Positions 33,846 through 43,022 are shown, numbered from the stretch's first letter. The stretch is 64,000 nucleotides of DNA from Dyadobacter pollutisoli (GCF_026625565.1 NZ_CP112998.1:5086501-5150500); one strand, 5' to 3'. Program-made: numbers and translations. The notes: generated by a model from the sequence alone, not told the origin.

Positions 33846-36440
33846 ATGAAAACATTGCTCCAATCTACCGAAGCGGATCCTGCCGCCGATCATCATTCAA
33901 GTAATTACCCGGGCAGTCCCGCGGAAGCGCGGAAACCGTTCGCCATGGACACGGATTACCTCATAGGCCTGATCTGCCTCGCCCTGAGTTTCGGACTATT
34001 CATAGTGAGCACCAAAACCAGCAACACTTCCGGCCCTCTCTCCGAAACTTCCTTCCTGTTTTGTTACATGATAGCGATTTTCTACACGCTAAGGATGTCA
34101 ACCAGAGGCGAAACGTGGCTGTCTTTCTGGAAAGCAAAGAACAAAACGTATCAGCCACATCGGCTGCTACTTTGGCTTATCTGGCTGGTAAGCTGCTTTT
34201 CATTCAATATCCCTATGCCTATTTTTAATGAATCAGCTCCCTGGTTGTCTGTGGCTATCGTCGTTTCCGCGGGCGTTTGCATTCTTTTCAACTGGGAAGA
34301 ATCGCTTCCCAGAGTTTTCAAGAAGATACTATTTCTTTTTTTTGGGATCTCGGCCGTTTTGTGGACGTATTATGCCGTTTACCTGTCTTGGATATATCCC
34401 GCAAGCATTTTTGGTCTCATCATTCTCGGGTTTTCAATTCACAGTTTTATTCCGCTCTTCCTTTGCATTACACATTTCCGGATCTTATTTCAAAGATGGG
34501 AAATGTACAAAGCGCCGATATTGGCAGGTATTTTACTTCCTATGTTGTTTGCGGCTGGCTACGTGGTTCAATGGAGGCTCATTAGTAAAAAGATCCAGAC
34601 CATTACCAATTCAGTTGCCACCCAGGACCGTGACGACTTTCCTGCATGGGTGCAGATAGGCCAAAAAATCGACGATAACTGGATTACCAGGCAGGTAATT
34701 GCCAATTACCTGGCTTATCAAATGCCTCGAAAGGACCCGAGCTTTGTTCCTGAAACACTCAATTTGGGTTCAAGTGTAAGACACGATCCGTTGGTACTGA
34801 TCGCTGCATTATTTGCCAAAAAAACTGACCTGAGCCAATCAGAAAGAGTGAAGTTGCTCGAAGTTTTGTACGATGCCCGACATTACACACAGGAAAGATT
34901 GTGGTCAGGAGATAATCTAAGGACTGAGAACGTAGTTACCCAAATACGCATCTATCCCGATTTCCGAACTGCTTACACCGAAAAAACGCTCAGTATCGGC
35001 AACCATAGCCGATCAAGATGGCGGCAGGAAGAAGCGTTGTACACTTTCTACTTACCAGAAGGATCGGTCGTCAGCTCCCTTTCACTTTGGATCAATGGTA
35101 GGGAGGAAAAAGGATATCTGACTACTCAAACCAAGGCGGATTCAGCTTACAAAACCATTGTGGGAGTAGAAAGCCGCGATCCGTCAGTTATTCACTGGCA
35201 GGAAGGCAATGCGGTAAAAGTGAGAGTATTTCCCTGCACAAGTAGCGAAAGAAGAAAATTCAAGATTGGCATTACTTCGCCGCTGCAATTGAATGGTAAC
35301 CGCCTGACCTACGAGAACATTTATTTCAAAGGACCAGCAAGTGATGGCGCCTCAGAAGGTATCCGGCTGGATTTTGCCAAAAATGTCAGCGGGTTAAAAA
35401 TTCCTTTTGAAATGGAAGAATCGGGCGCAAATCAAATGACCCTGAATAGAACTTACATTCCCTCCTGGGACCTGAGTTTTGACGCCATTCCACTTTCCGA
35501 CAAAGGTTTTATTTTCAATTCAAAAACGTATCAGATCAAACCATTCCGCGAAATTTCAGAGCCATTTTCTGCCAGGAAAATTTACCTGGACATTAACAAT
35601 GCCTGGACAAAAACTGAATTTGATTCGGTCTTCAATATGGTAAAAGATAGAGCTGTATTTGTATACGACAATGGAATGATACAACTATCAACCGAAAACA
35701 AAAACGCAATTTTCGATAGACTTTCGTCCTGGAATTACTCCCTGTTCCCGGTTCACGCCGTGCGCCGCGACAACAATGCATTGCTGATCACCAAAGAAAC
35801 CTCCATATCCCCGAATGTGAAGGATCTGCAGCAGAGCCCGTTCGGCGACGCACTCAGAAAAGACTCGCTGACGACCCCATTGAAGACATTCAACATTGGA
35901 AATGAATTGTCGCCCTATTTCAAAACGCTTCATGAACTAAGGATTGTCCGTTGTGAAAAGGCCGATATCAGACAAGTTGGAGAAATGCTTACAAGAAACC
36001 AGTTCCCGGCGGATCAGGAAAGGGACGCTTCCCATCATCTGGTACGCATTGACAATGCGAAAATGACGATTTCTGAAAGCACGGATTCCTTACCTACGGG
36101 CGCGCCCGATCATATAGCGAGGTTGTATGCCTACAATCACATGATGCAGCAGATTGGCACAAAGTATCTCAGTAAAGAATATCTGAAAGATTCCGCGGCC
36201 ACTTCCGGCCTGCTAAAAGAAGCTGAGCAAGCCAACATTGTTACGCCCATTTCAAGCCTGATTGTGTTAGAAACGGCCCAGGATTACCAACGCTTTGACA
36301 TTCAAAAAAGCAAAAACAGCCTTGACAATGCTACTCTGAAAAATTCCGGAGCAGTACCTGAGCCTCACGAATGGGCATTGATCATCATTTTTGCATTGCT
36401 GGTCTCCTACTACACTTTCCGCAACTATGTACGGTTATAG
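33846..36440 (+). CDS. XrtN-system VIT domain protein with PEP-CTERM-like sorting signal
   Basis: 864 residues. The first 260 contain about seven membrane helices (from GLICLALSFGLFIVS onward). A soluble region follows, with a VIT domain (about 370-500: IRIYPDFRTAYTEKTLSIG, EALYTFYLPEGSVVSSLSLW). The C-terminus is a tripartite sorting signal: PEPHEW, a hydrophobic segment ALIIIFALLVSYY, then basic residues RNYVRL. It overlaps the exosortase gene by 14 bases. This matches the one-substrate design in which an exosortase is cotranscribed with its own target. I recall the pairing as XrtN with a VIT protein from NCBI family models. The role of the sorted protein is unknown. Confidence 0.88.
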   Translation: MKTLLQSTEADPAADHHSSNYPGSPAEARKPFAMDTDYLIGLICLALSFGLFIVSTKTSNTSGPLSETSFLFCYMIAIFYTLRMSTRGETWLSFWKAKNKTYQPHRLLLWLIWLVSCFSFNIPMPIFNESAPWLSVAIVVSAGVCILFNWEESLPRVFKKILFLFFGISAVLWTYYAVYLSWIYPASIFGLIILGFSIHSFIPLFLCITHFRILFQRWEMYKAPILAGILLPMLFAAGYVVQWRLISKKIQTITNSVATQDRDDFPAWVQIGQKIDDNWITRQVIANYLAYQMPRKDPSFVPETLNLGSSVRHDPLVLIAALFAKKTDLSQSERVKLLEVLYDARHYTQERLWSGDNLRTENVVTQIRIYPDFRTAYTEKTLSIGNHSRSRWRQEEALYTFYLPEGSVVSSLSLWINGREEKGYLTTQTKADSAYKTIVGVESRDPSVIHWQEGNAVKVRVFPCTSSERRKFKIGITSPLQLNGNRLTYENIYFKGPASDGASEGIRLDFAKNVSGLKIPFEMEESGANQMTLNRTYIPSWDLSFDAIPLSDKGFIFNSKTYQIKPFREISEPFSARKIYLDINNAWTKTEFDSVFNMVKDRAVFVYDNGMIQLSTENKNAIFDRLSSWNYSLFPVHAVRRDNNALLITKETSISPNVKDLQQSPFGDALRKDSLTTPLKTFNIGNELSPYFKTLHELRIVRCEKADIRQVGEMLTRNQFPADQERDASHHLVRIDNAKMTISESTDSLPTGAPDHIARLYAYNHMMQQIGTKYLSKEYLKDSAATSGLLKEAEQANIVTPISSLIVLETAQDYQRFDIQKSKNSLDNATLKNSGAVPEPHEWALIIIFALLVSYYTFRNYVRL

Positions 36441-37731
36441 AAAGGAACATATAGTCTGCATTTTGGGATACATCGCGCTGTTTGCCAGCCTGATAGCAAA
36501 CAGTTATTTAATCCCGGACGCTACATTCATGATTGGCATATGCCTGCTGCCCTTTATCATGTATGCATTGCCCCGGCATGAAAAAAGCATGCGTTTCTTA
36601 CCGATAGTCCTGGTGTTTTTTGCTGGCTCATTTTATGTCCGTGAAGTTTCATTCCGGTACCTGACGCTGTTATTTGCAACGCTGTTTGCGATGGAAAGTC
36701 TGAGCGGGAAAGTAAGCCCGCTGGTCTTCTGGCTATTGCTGATCATATCGCCTTTGTTCAAATATTTGTCTGAGATATTTACCTTTCCAATCCGGTTACA
36801 GCTTAGCAAATGGGCTGGTTTGTTACTGCAGACCGCCCATTTTCCCGCCACGGTCACAGGTAATATCATTCAGGTCAATGGTTCGGATTTCAGTGTGGAC
36901 CCGGCATGTATGGGTTTGCAAATGACCGGGTTCTCCCTGCTCGCAGGAATATTCTTGCTTGTCCATTTTCAAAAATCGACGGGCAAAGAACTACCCTGGT
37001 ATCTTAGCACACTAGTGATTGCTATCCTGTTTGGCTTCAATATCGTGAGTAATTTGCTGCGTATCGTTGTCCTGGTCGTTTTCAGCATTGGTCCCGAAAA
37101 CATATTGCACGACGTCGTGGGAATACTTTGTCTAGTGCTTTATGTGTGGCTACCGGCTTCGTTTTTCGTGAAATATTTTTTTCGGTTTTTCGCGCAACCG
37201 GTTATGGAACAAATTTTTGTAAAACAGCCAGGTAAACCCACTACGCTGGCGTTCAATTTTATCATTCTTGCCGGCTGCTGTTTTGTAATTTTTCAAAACA
37301 AAAAAATTAACATTGGAGAGACCAAAATCAATGCTTTTGGGCACAGCGAAAAATACGATTCCAGCCAGCTTTCAAATGGGGCCAGCAGATTTAAAAGTGA
37401 AAAATCGCTCGTATATCTCAAACCAATTCCAGCTTTCTATTCCACTGATCACAGCCCGTATACCTGCTGGAAGGGCTCAGGTTATGAATTCGCAAATATC
37501 CGGGAGGAAAATTTCGCGGGACGGCGCATCTACTTTGGGACTTTAAAGAAGGGAAATGATGTTTTACACACTGCGTGGTGGTTTTCCAATAACAACCACA
37601 TCACTATCAGTCAAATAGATTGGCGGTGGAAAGTGATTCGCGGAGAACCTGGCTTTCAACTAGTTAATGTCACCGCCGGTGATCAAAAAGATTTAAAACA
37701 GGCCATTTCCGAATGGATGCCCCGGATTTGA
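36427..37731 (+). CDS. xrtN: Exosortase, XrtN type
   Basis: Membrane transpeptidase-like enzyme that recognises PEP-CTERM-type signals. From the ATG at 36427 (MYGYRKEH; the ATG at 36391 lies inside the VIT gene) the protein has 434 residues and about eight membrane helices. The exosortase triad is present: Cys161 in VDPACMGL, Arg212 in NLLRIVVLV and His228 in ENILHDVVG. An additional C-terminal region (about 290-434) contains a soluble domain with YTCWKGSGYEF and WRWKVIRG, as in exosortases that carry an EpsI-like extension. It overlaps the VIT substrate gene and is followed by an esterase 46 bases downstream. Confidence 0.9.
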   Translation: MYGYRKEHIVCILGYIALFASLIANSYLIPDATFMIGICLLPFIMYALPRHEKSMRFLPIVLVFFAGSFYVREVSFRYLTLLFATLFAMESLSGKVSPLVFWLLLIISPLFKYLSEIFTFPIRLQLSKWAGLLLQTAHFPATVTGNIIQVNGSDFSVDPACMGLQMTGFSLLAGIFLLVHFQKSTGKELPWYLSTLVIAILFGFNIVSNLLRIVVLVVFSIGPENILHDVVGILCLVLYVWLPASFFVKYFFRFFAQPVMEQIFVKQPGKPTTLAFNFIILAGCCFVIFQNKKINIGETKINAFGHSEKYDSSQLSNGASRFKSEKSLVYLKPIPAFYSTDHSPYTCWKGSGYEFANIREENFAGRRIYFGTLKKGNDVLHTAWWFSNNNHITISQIDWRWKVIRGEPGFQLVNVTAGDQKDLKQAISEWMPRI

Positions 37732-37777
37732 GGGTAAATTGTGCCTTGAAACGTCTTATTGATGAAAAAGACATTCC

Positions 37778-38707
37778 ATGAGCAAAATATCAGGACTCCT
37801 TATCGCTTTGAGCCTTTCCGCTTTATCCTATCAATCCATGGCACAAACCGAAGTCATAAATCTCTGGCCGGACGGCAAAATCCCTAATTTCAAAAGCAGT
37901 TCCGTCGAGGAGAAATCGGTTACCGATGCGAGCGGAATATTGCGGATCAGCGGGGTTACCGTACCAACGATCGCTGCATACATTGCACCAAAAGAAACCG
38001 CGACAGGCGCAGCCGTGATGATCTGCCCGGGTGGCGGCTACGGAATTCTGGCCGCTTCGCACGAAGGCAGCGACTTTGCCAAATGGTTCAATGATCGTGG
38101 AATTTCTGCATTTGTATTGAAGTACCGGTTGCCGAATGAAAAAGCAATGACACATCAGCACGAAGTTCCGTTGATGGATGCCATGCAAGGCATGAAGCTG
38201 ATTCGCCAGAATGCCGCCAAATGGAACATTGACCTCAATAAAATCGGCGTAATGGGCTTCTCCGCAGGCGGACACCTGGCAGCTACATTGTCGACACATT
38301 ACAATATGGGCGAAAAAGCCTCTAAGGATGCCAAGCCGGACTTTTCCATTTTGCTATATCCTGTCATTTCTCTCCAACCAAGTATCGCTCATGGAGGGTC
38401 ACGCGACAATTTGCTCGGCCCTGACAAATCCGAGGAGCTGATCAAATATTACTCCAATGAATTGCAGGTAAGCGACCAGACACCGCCGGCATTTCTGGTG
38501 CACGCGATGGACGACACCGGCGTTCCTGTGGAGAACAGTATCCAATATTATCTCGCTTTAAAAAACAAAAAAATACCTGCTGAAATGCATTTGTACCCAA
38601 AAGGCGGGCACGGCTACGGCATGCGTACGGAGGGAAAAGGATCATTGGCAAACTGGCCGGCCGCAATGGAAGGGTGGCTTAAATCTCTTGGCTACATGAA
38701 GAATTGA
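37778..38707 (+). CDS. Secreted alpha/beta hydrolase (BD-FAE / xylan-esterase-like)
   Basis: 309 residues with a signal peptide (ending SMAQ). The fold shows CPGGGYGILAASHEG (oxyanion loop), the nucleophile elbow GFSAGGHLA near 167-175, an Asp in AMDDTGVPV near 240 and the catalytic His in GGHGYG near 275. This matches the esterase/lipase group often named endo-1,4-beta-xylanase or acetyl-xylan esterase, acting on acylated plant polysaccharide. It follows the exosortase gene but has no PEP-CTERM tail, so it is likely only a neighbour. Confidence 0.85.
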   Translation: MSKISGLLIALSLSALSYQSMAQTEVINLWPDGKIPNFKSSSVEEKSVTDASGILRISGVTVPTIAAYIAPKETATGAAVMICPGGGYGILAASHEGSDFAKWFNDRGISAFVLKYRLPNEKAMTHQHEVPLMDAMQGMKLIRQNAAKWNIDLNKIGVMGFSAGGHLAATLSTHYNMGEKASKDAKPDFSILLYPVISLQPSIAHGGSRDNLLGPDKSEELIKYYSNELQVSDQTPPAFLVHAMDDTGVPVENSIQYYLALKNKKIPAEMHLYPKGGHGYGMRTEGKGSLANWPAAMEGWLKSLGYMKN

Positions 38708-38773
38708 AATGAGGTGTGATTTTTATCTCTAAATTTGGACAAAATTTCAATTCGAAGGAGATAATAACGCCTC

Positions 38774-39964
38774 ATGACTGCAATAAACCGCTTTTTAGTT
38801 AATCAGAGATCCATATTAATTGTATTTATTGGTGTTGCCCTCTTTGCCAGCCTCCAATCCTATTTCGGCGGACTGAAAACTTTTGTCGAGGGCGGAAGGC
38901 TTTATACTACCTACAATAACTATATCATTTTCAAGCAATCCTTCTTCCATTTGATCCATGGGCAGGATTTGTATGCACAGTTTGTCGAAGAGCAGGGTGA
39001 TCTGTTCAAATACAGCCCTACTTTCGCGTTGCTGTTCGGCTTACTGGCCGTACTTCCCGATGTACTCGGCCTCTCTTTGTGGAATATACTGAATGCGGCA
39101 GTACTATTTTTCTCGGTTTATTATCTGCCCAAAATTGATACCCGTACCAAAGGATTGATACTCGTTTTCATGCTGGTAGAGCTTCTTACCTCGGTTCAGA
39201 ACGAGCAAAGCAATGCATTGATCGCGGGATTACTCCTTTTTACCTTCGGCTTTTTGGAGAGAGGAAAGTACTGGATGGCGTCACTCTGCCTGGTTTCCAC
39301 GATTTACATCAAATTATTCGGCATCGTAGGCCTTGCACTTTACCTCTTGTATCCGGACAAGTTCAAGCTGACTTACACAACTGCGTTTTGGGTGATTGTT
39401 TTCACCATATTTCCATTGCTGGTCGTCGATACAGACCAATTTGTGTTTTTGTATAAAAGCTGGGCTAATTTGCTGGCCAATGATCATTCTATTTCCGACG
39501 GGCTGTCTGTGATCGGCTGGCTGAAAACCTGGTTTGGGTGGCAGGTCAATAAAACTTATGTGAGTGTGGCAGGCGCTATCCTTTTTTGCATTCCATTGCT
39601 GAGGATAAGGGAGTATGGCAATTTCCATTTCCGGATACTCATGCTCGCATCCATTCTGATCTGGGTTGTTATTTTCAATCACAGGGCCGAATCGCCGACA
39701 TTTATCATTGCAATCAGCGGCGTGGCGCTTTGGTATTATTCGCAATATCCTGAGAAGGAGAACTACATTTTGCTGGTTCTCGCATTTGTTTTCACCGCAT
39801 TGTCCCCGACCGATGTTTTTCCTCCCTTTGTAAGAAATGAATGGATGAAGCCTTATGTAGTTAAAGCAGTACCCTGCATTTTGATCTGGGGGAAAATTAC
39901 TTATGACTTGCTGGCTGTGAAGCTACGTCCTCGTCCCGCTCCGGAAAAACTGGCTGACCAATAA
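38774..39964 (+). CDS. GT87 (DUF2029) polytopic glycosyltransferase
   Basis: 396-residue integral membrane protein with about ten helices. It fits GT-C family 87, whose members transfer mannose or other sugars from polyprenyl-phosphate donors on the outer face of the inner membrane. Visible family traits: a long periplasmic first loop with LYTTYNNYIIFKQSFFHLI and GQDLYAQF, then KYSPTFALLFGLLAVLP, and NEQSNALIAGLLL. The acceptor is unknown. It is the last gene of the plus-strand run beginning with the XrtN genes and ends at a bidirectional terminator. Confidence 0.8.
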   Translation: MTAINRFLVNQRSILIVFIGVALFASLQSYFGGLKTFVEGGRLYTTYNNYIIFKQSFFHLIHGQDLYAQFVEEQGDLFKYSPTFALLFGLLAVLPDVLGLSLWNILNAAVLFFSVYYLPKIDTRTKGLILVFMLVELLTSVQNEQSNALIAGLLLFTFGFLERGKYWMASLCLVSTIYIKLFGIVGLALYLLYPDKFKLTYTTAFWVIVFTIFPLLVVDTDQFVFLYKSWANLLANDHSISDGLSVIGWLKTWFGWQVNKTYVSVAGAILFCIPLLRIREYGNFHFRILMLASILIWVVIFNHRAESPTFIIAISGVALWYYSQYPEKENYILLVLAFVFTALSPTDVFPPFVRNEWMKPYVVKAVPCILIWGKITYDLLAVKLRPRPAPEKLADQ

Positions 39965-40015
39965 AAAGTGGCGTTACAGGAATGTTGCGGCTTCAAACCT
40001 GCAACGCACACTTTT
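39964..40015. terminator. Bidirectional terminator between GT87 and the secreted-protein gene
   Basis: AAAAGTGGCGTTACAGG (39965-39980) pairs with CCTGCAACGCACACTTTT (39998-40015) with one bulge and one mismatch. A-run and T-run ends fit use from both sides, between the stops at 39964 and 40021. Confidence 0.7.
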
Positions 40016-40020
40016 GAACC

Positions 40021-40437
40021 TCAATTCATGCCTACCAGTGTTCGGCTTGTTTCTCTTACACTGTTGGTTTCCAAGTGAATGTGCTTAACGATTTTTTCGG
40101 AAGCGTCGGAAATTTCCAGCGTGTAATCGCCGTCTTTGATCTCATCAAAATTCAGTTTGCGACCGAATTTGGTCAGGTACTTAGGTACGATCTCTTCGTG
40201 CAGCACTTTTTTATTACTATCGAGCAACCTGATTTCAACGCGTTCCCCTTTTTGCTTTTCCATTAACACATTCATCGACATGGTATCTCTGACACGGTAC
40301 ATGCCGACACGGAACTTCTCGCAAGTGTTATTTTTACATTCCGCTTTGGGTTCAACGATAGGGTCTGCGATGACATTACTGCCAACTAAGAAGAGTCCGA
40401 ATGCAGCTGCGGCGACTGTTTTCATCACGTTTTTCAT
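40021..40437 (-). CDS. Small secreted beta-sandwich-like protein
   Basis: 138 residues with a signal peptide (MKTVAAAAFGLFLVGSNVIA). A Cys pair (ECKNNTCEKF) opens the mature protein; the remainder resembles a beta-sandwich with VEIRLLDSNKKVLHEEIVP and FDEIKDGDYTLEISDASEKI, like the repeats of Bacteroidota cell-surface and T9SS-type adhesive modules. No sorting tail is seen. Function unknown, probably monocistronic. The 247-base gap up to 40684 holds no other gene; a TAACTTTG element (40635-40642) may be the -7 element for the next gene. Confidence 0.72.
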   Translation of the reverse strand: MKNVMKTVAAAAFGLFLVGSNVIADPIVEPKAECKNNTCEKFRVGMYRVRDTMSMNVLMEKQKGERVEIRLLDSNKKVLHEEIVPKYLTKFGRKLNFDEIKDGDYTLEISDASEKIVKHIHLETNSVRETSRTLVGMN

Positions 40438-40684
40438 GGCTTATGAAGGTTACTTTGAGTAAAAATTGTTAATGATTTTTACCAATGATGGCACCTTCGA
40501 CGGCCATGTTGCACGCATTATTTGAACGGCAGAAATTGAGGTTGAATGGCGATAAGTATAAAATTAGGCAAAATAGGTTACCTTACTATGATAGTTATCA
40601 GGGTCAACAAAACTGAAATATGCTCTTGTTTATTTAACTTTGATAAACGGGTAAAGATGAATGCAACATCAATCAGGCACTAAT

Positions 40685-40906
40685 ATGGCGCTAACTTATC
40701 ATATCAGGATTAAGAAGGACTATGCTGCTTCATTAATAGAAGATTTGCAAAAAATGGACGCAATTGAACTCGTCAAGGAGTTGGATGATGAAAATGTACC
40801 CGCGTGGCAAAAAGAGGAAGTAAATCAGAGGATCAAGAAATATAAAGACCAGCCTGACTTACTCATTGATGAAGACCCGGTCTTTAAAATGCTAGACGCT
40901 GAATAA
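40685..40906 (+). CDS. Antitoxin-like small protein (addiction-module component type)
   Basis: 73 residues from the ATG at 40685 (MALTYHIRIKKDY). A short N-terminal strand is followed by charged helices (SLIEDLQKMDAIELVKEL, VPAWQKEEVNQRIKKYKDQP), a pattern shared by small antitoxin proteins of the addiction-module component group. Its stop TAA overlaps the ATG of a short truncated frame that resembles the start of a RelE/ParE toxin. This gene thus looks like an antitoxin left without its partner. Confidence 0.6.
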   Translation: MALTYHIRIKKDYAASLIEDLQKMDAIELVKELDDENVPAWQKEEVNQRIKKYKDQPDLLIDEDPVFKMLDAE

Positions 40907-40983
40907 TGACTTTTTACACACTAAAGTTTACACCAGAGGAAATTCTGGTAAGAGAAGGAATAGCAGGCATTAACCCCCAATAG
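40906..40983 (+). pseudogene. Truncated RelE/ParE-like toxin remnant
   Basis: The 25-codon frame starts at an ATG overlapping the antitoxin stop and reads MTFYTLKFTPEEI before losing any family resemblance and stopping at 40983. The opening is like the first strand and helix of RelE/ParE toxins (xYxLxFTPEA). Its 3' part lies over the end of moaA on the other strand, so the rest of the toxin gene appears to have been deleted at the moaA border. Confidence 0.5.
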
Positions 40984-41962
40984 CGATCATTTTGCGATTT
41001 GTCTCATATTCTGACTTCGCTTGTTTTTCAGAAAAATCGACGTGGCCGCCGTGTGCGAAGTGCTTTTTGTGAAAGTGGGAGTAAATAAGATCCCGTACAT
41101 CTTGTCCCTGACGTAATGGAGTAAGCAAATCCATTTCCGAAGTATCAAAAAGGCAGTTTTTAAGTTTGCCGTCCGCGGTGAGCCTTATCCGGTTGCAGCC
41201 CGCGCAGAAAGGATGCGTCACCGTTCCTATGATCCCGAATGTCCCCGCGCCGCCCGTTACCTGAAACCGCTGGGCAGTATCCTGCAACTCTCCCGATAGC
41301 TTTTGAAAATCGAATTCAGTATTAATATCTGAGATCAGGTCTGCGTAGGATACGATTTTGGACATATCCCATTGATTGCCATTGAAAGGCATAAATTCAA
41401 TAAAGCGGACATGCAAATTAGGCTGATCGACTGTTAACCTAACAAAGTCATTTACCTCATCATCATTCACACCGCGCATCACCACCATATTCAGTTTCAC
41501 TACAAAATTCTCAGCCAGAAGCAGCTGAATGTTGTCCAGTGTTTTGGTAAAATGATCGCGTTTGGTAATGTTTTTGAAACGCTCTTCTTTTAAGGTATCC
41601 AGACTGACATTCAAAGAGCCAACACCAGCTTCTTTCAGATCACCGATAAACTGATCAATAAAAACTGCATTGGTCGTCAATGTGAGAGACGCAGACAATT
41701 TCCCCAAGCCGGAAACAATTTGCCCTACATCCTTCCTAACCAGCGGCTCGCCGCCGGTTAAACGTATCTTTTCCACACCCATTTCGACAAAAATCTCCGC
41801 AAGCGCCTGAATTTCATCAGCCTGCATCAACCATTTGGAAGGCATAAACTGCATATCCTCCTGCGGCATACAATAGGTACAACGCAGATTACACTTATCC
41901 GTCAGCGAAATGCGCAGATAGGTATGCTTGCGACCGAATGTATCTGTAATGGGTAGTGACAT
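40970..41962 (-). CDS. moaA: GTP 3',8-cyclase MoaA
   Basis: Radical-SAM enzyme that starts molybdenum cofactor synthesis by converting GTP to 3',8-cyclo-7,8-dihydro-GTP. 330 residues. The N-terminal 4Fe-4S cluster motif is CNLRCTYC (residues 24-31) and the C-terminal cluster is PFCAGCNRIRLT with a third Cys in LKNCLF. The ending GG matches the conserved MoaA tail, which enters the active site. It is the last gene of the moeA-moaD-moaE-moaCB-moaA series on the minus strand, 28 bases after the moaC-mogA fusion. Confidence 0.97.
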   Translation of the reverse strand: MSLPITDTFGRKHTYLRISLTDKCNLRCTYCMPQEDMQFMPSKWLMQADEIQALAEIFVEMGVEKIRLTGGEPLVRKDVGQIVSGLGKLSASLTLTTNAVFIDQFIGDLKEAGVGSLNVSLDTLKEERFKNITKRDHFTKTLDNIQLLLAENFVVKLNMVVMRGVNDDEVNDFVRLTVDQPNLHVRFIEFMPFNGNQWDMSKIVSYADLISDINTEFDFQKLSGELQDTAQRFQVTGGAGTFGIIGTVTHPFCAGCNRIRLTADGKLKNCLFDTSEMDLLTPLRQGQDVRDLIYSHFHKKHFAHGGHVDFSEKQAKSEYETNRKMIAIGG

Positions 41963-41990
41963 TTATTTATAAGTAATTGACTTAATGCTT

Positions 41991-42899
41991 TTATTCATGC
42001 TTACTGCCTTCCAAAACGCTGAAAACGTGCAAAACATGTGGAAATAGAGCGTCTATATATTCGGTAACACCGCCAGTACTGCCGGGCATCGTCACCACCA
42101 AAGTATCACCTACCAGACCGCCGACTGAGCGGGAAAGCATTGAAGTAGGGATGCGCTCCTGTCCGTATTGCCTCGCCGTTTCAGCAATTCCCGGAATTTC
42201 ACGGTCCAAAAGCTCAGATACCGCTTCCGGTGTAACATCCCGGCGCGACAAACCGGTTCCGCCGGTTATCAAAATCAATTGATACTGAGCGGCGCAGAGG
42301 CTTTTGATTTTATCCTGAATTACTGATTTATCGTCCGGAATGATGCTATAATCCTGAATGCTGAGCTTCATAGCTTCCAGTTTTTCAATGATTTTTTTAC
42401 CGGATTTATCCTCTCCAAGTCCTTTTGAAATACTATCGGAACAAACGACTACCGCTGTTTTCAGATTTTCAGGAATTGCTTTCCTGTCGCTTTTCCCTCC
42501 TTTTTTCTCCAATAACCTGATATTTCTGATCTCCACACCTTTATCAATGGGTTTCAGCATGTCATACATCGTAAGCGCAACTACCGAAGCACCATGCATG
42601 GCTTCAACCTCGACGCCCGTTTTGTAAATCGTCTTGACAGTCAATTCAATAAAAATACTTAATCCATCAATACGATATTGCACGCCGGTATATTCGACAG
42701 GAATCGGGTGACAGTCTGGTAGCAAATCCGGTGTTTTTTTAACGGCCAGAAAACCAGCCGCCTTGGCCATTTCAAACACATCACCTTTCGGAACCATTCT
42801 GTTTTCAATGGCCTCAATAGTCTCCGGCTTACTCACCTGAACAGTAGCCTGCGCGGTTGCAACTCTTAATGTATTAGTCTTATGGGTAATGTCAACCAT
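41991..42899 (-). CDS. moaCB: Bifunctional MoaC-MogA/MoaB fusion
   Basis: 302-residue fusion of two cofactor-synthesis enzymes. Residues about 1-145 are MoaC (cyclic pyranopterin monophosphate synthase): MVPKGDVFEMAKAAGFLAVK, LLPDCHPIP, and EVEAMHGASVVALTMYDM, containing the usual catalytic Lys and His residues. Residues about 150-302 are the MogA/MoaB adenylyltransferase: SDSISKGLGEDKSG, LILITGGTGLSRRDVTPEA and VVTMPGSTGGVTEYI. Fused MoaCB proteins are known in Bacteroidota, so the fusion itself is not new. It provides both the second step and the adenylation step before MoeA. Confidence 0.95.
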   Translation of the reverse strand: MVDITHKTNTLRVATAQATVQVSKPETIEAIENRMVPKGDVFEMAKAAGFLAVKKTPDLLPDCHPIPVEYTGVQYRIDGLSIFIELTVKTIYKTGVEVEAMHGASVVALTMYDMLKPIDKGVEIRNIRLLEKKGGKSDRKAIPENLKTAVVVCSDSISKGLGEDKSGKKIIEKLEAMKLSIQDYSIIPDDKSVIQDKIKSLCAAQYQLILITGGTGLSRRDVTPEAVSELLDREIPGIAETARQYGQERIPTSMLSRSVGGLVGDTLVVTMPGSTGGVTEYIDALFPHVLHVFSVLEGSKHE

Positions 42900-42903
42900 T
42901 AAA

Positions 42904-43018
42904 TAATGAGTGAATGAGTGAGTTTTGAATGAGTGAATCCGCCGTGGGACGGCCCCCGTGGGACGGCCCCCGTGGAACGGGAGTGAATGTCCTTGATTGC
43001 CGACGGCCGAAAGCCGAA
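42904..43018. repeat. Short tandem repeats and GCCGA motif between moaE and moaCB
   Basis: Three elements share this gap: repeated AATGAGTG units (42904-42937), then two and a half copies of the 14-base unit CGTGGGACGGCCCC (42943-42981), then GCCGACGGCCGAAAGCCGAA (42999-43018), which also occurs near 24707. No gene is expected here. The GC-rich tandem could form structure in the operon mRNA. Confidence 0.7.
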
Positions 43019-43022
43019 GTTC

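Noticed and set aside
41991..42899. MoaC-MogA fusion as a new architecture
   Set aside because: Fusions of MoaC with MoaB/MogA are already known in Bacteroidota.
42904..42981. CRISPR array
   Set aside because: Repeats are directly tandem without spacers and no cas gene is present.
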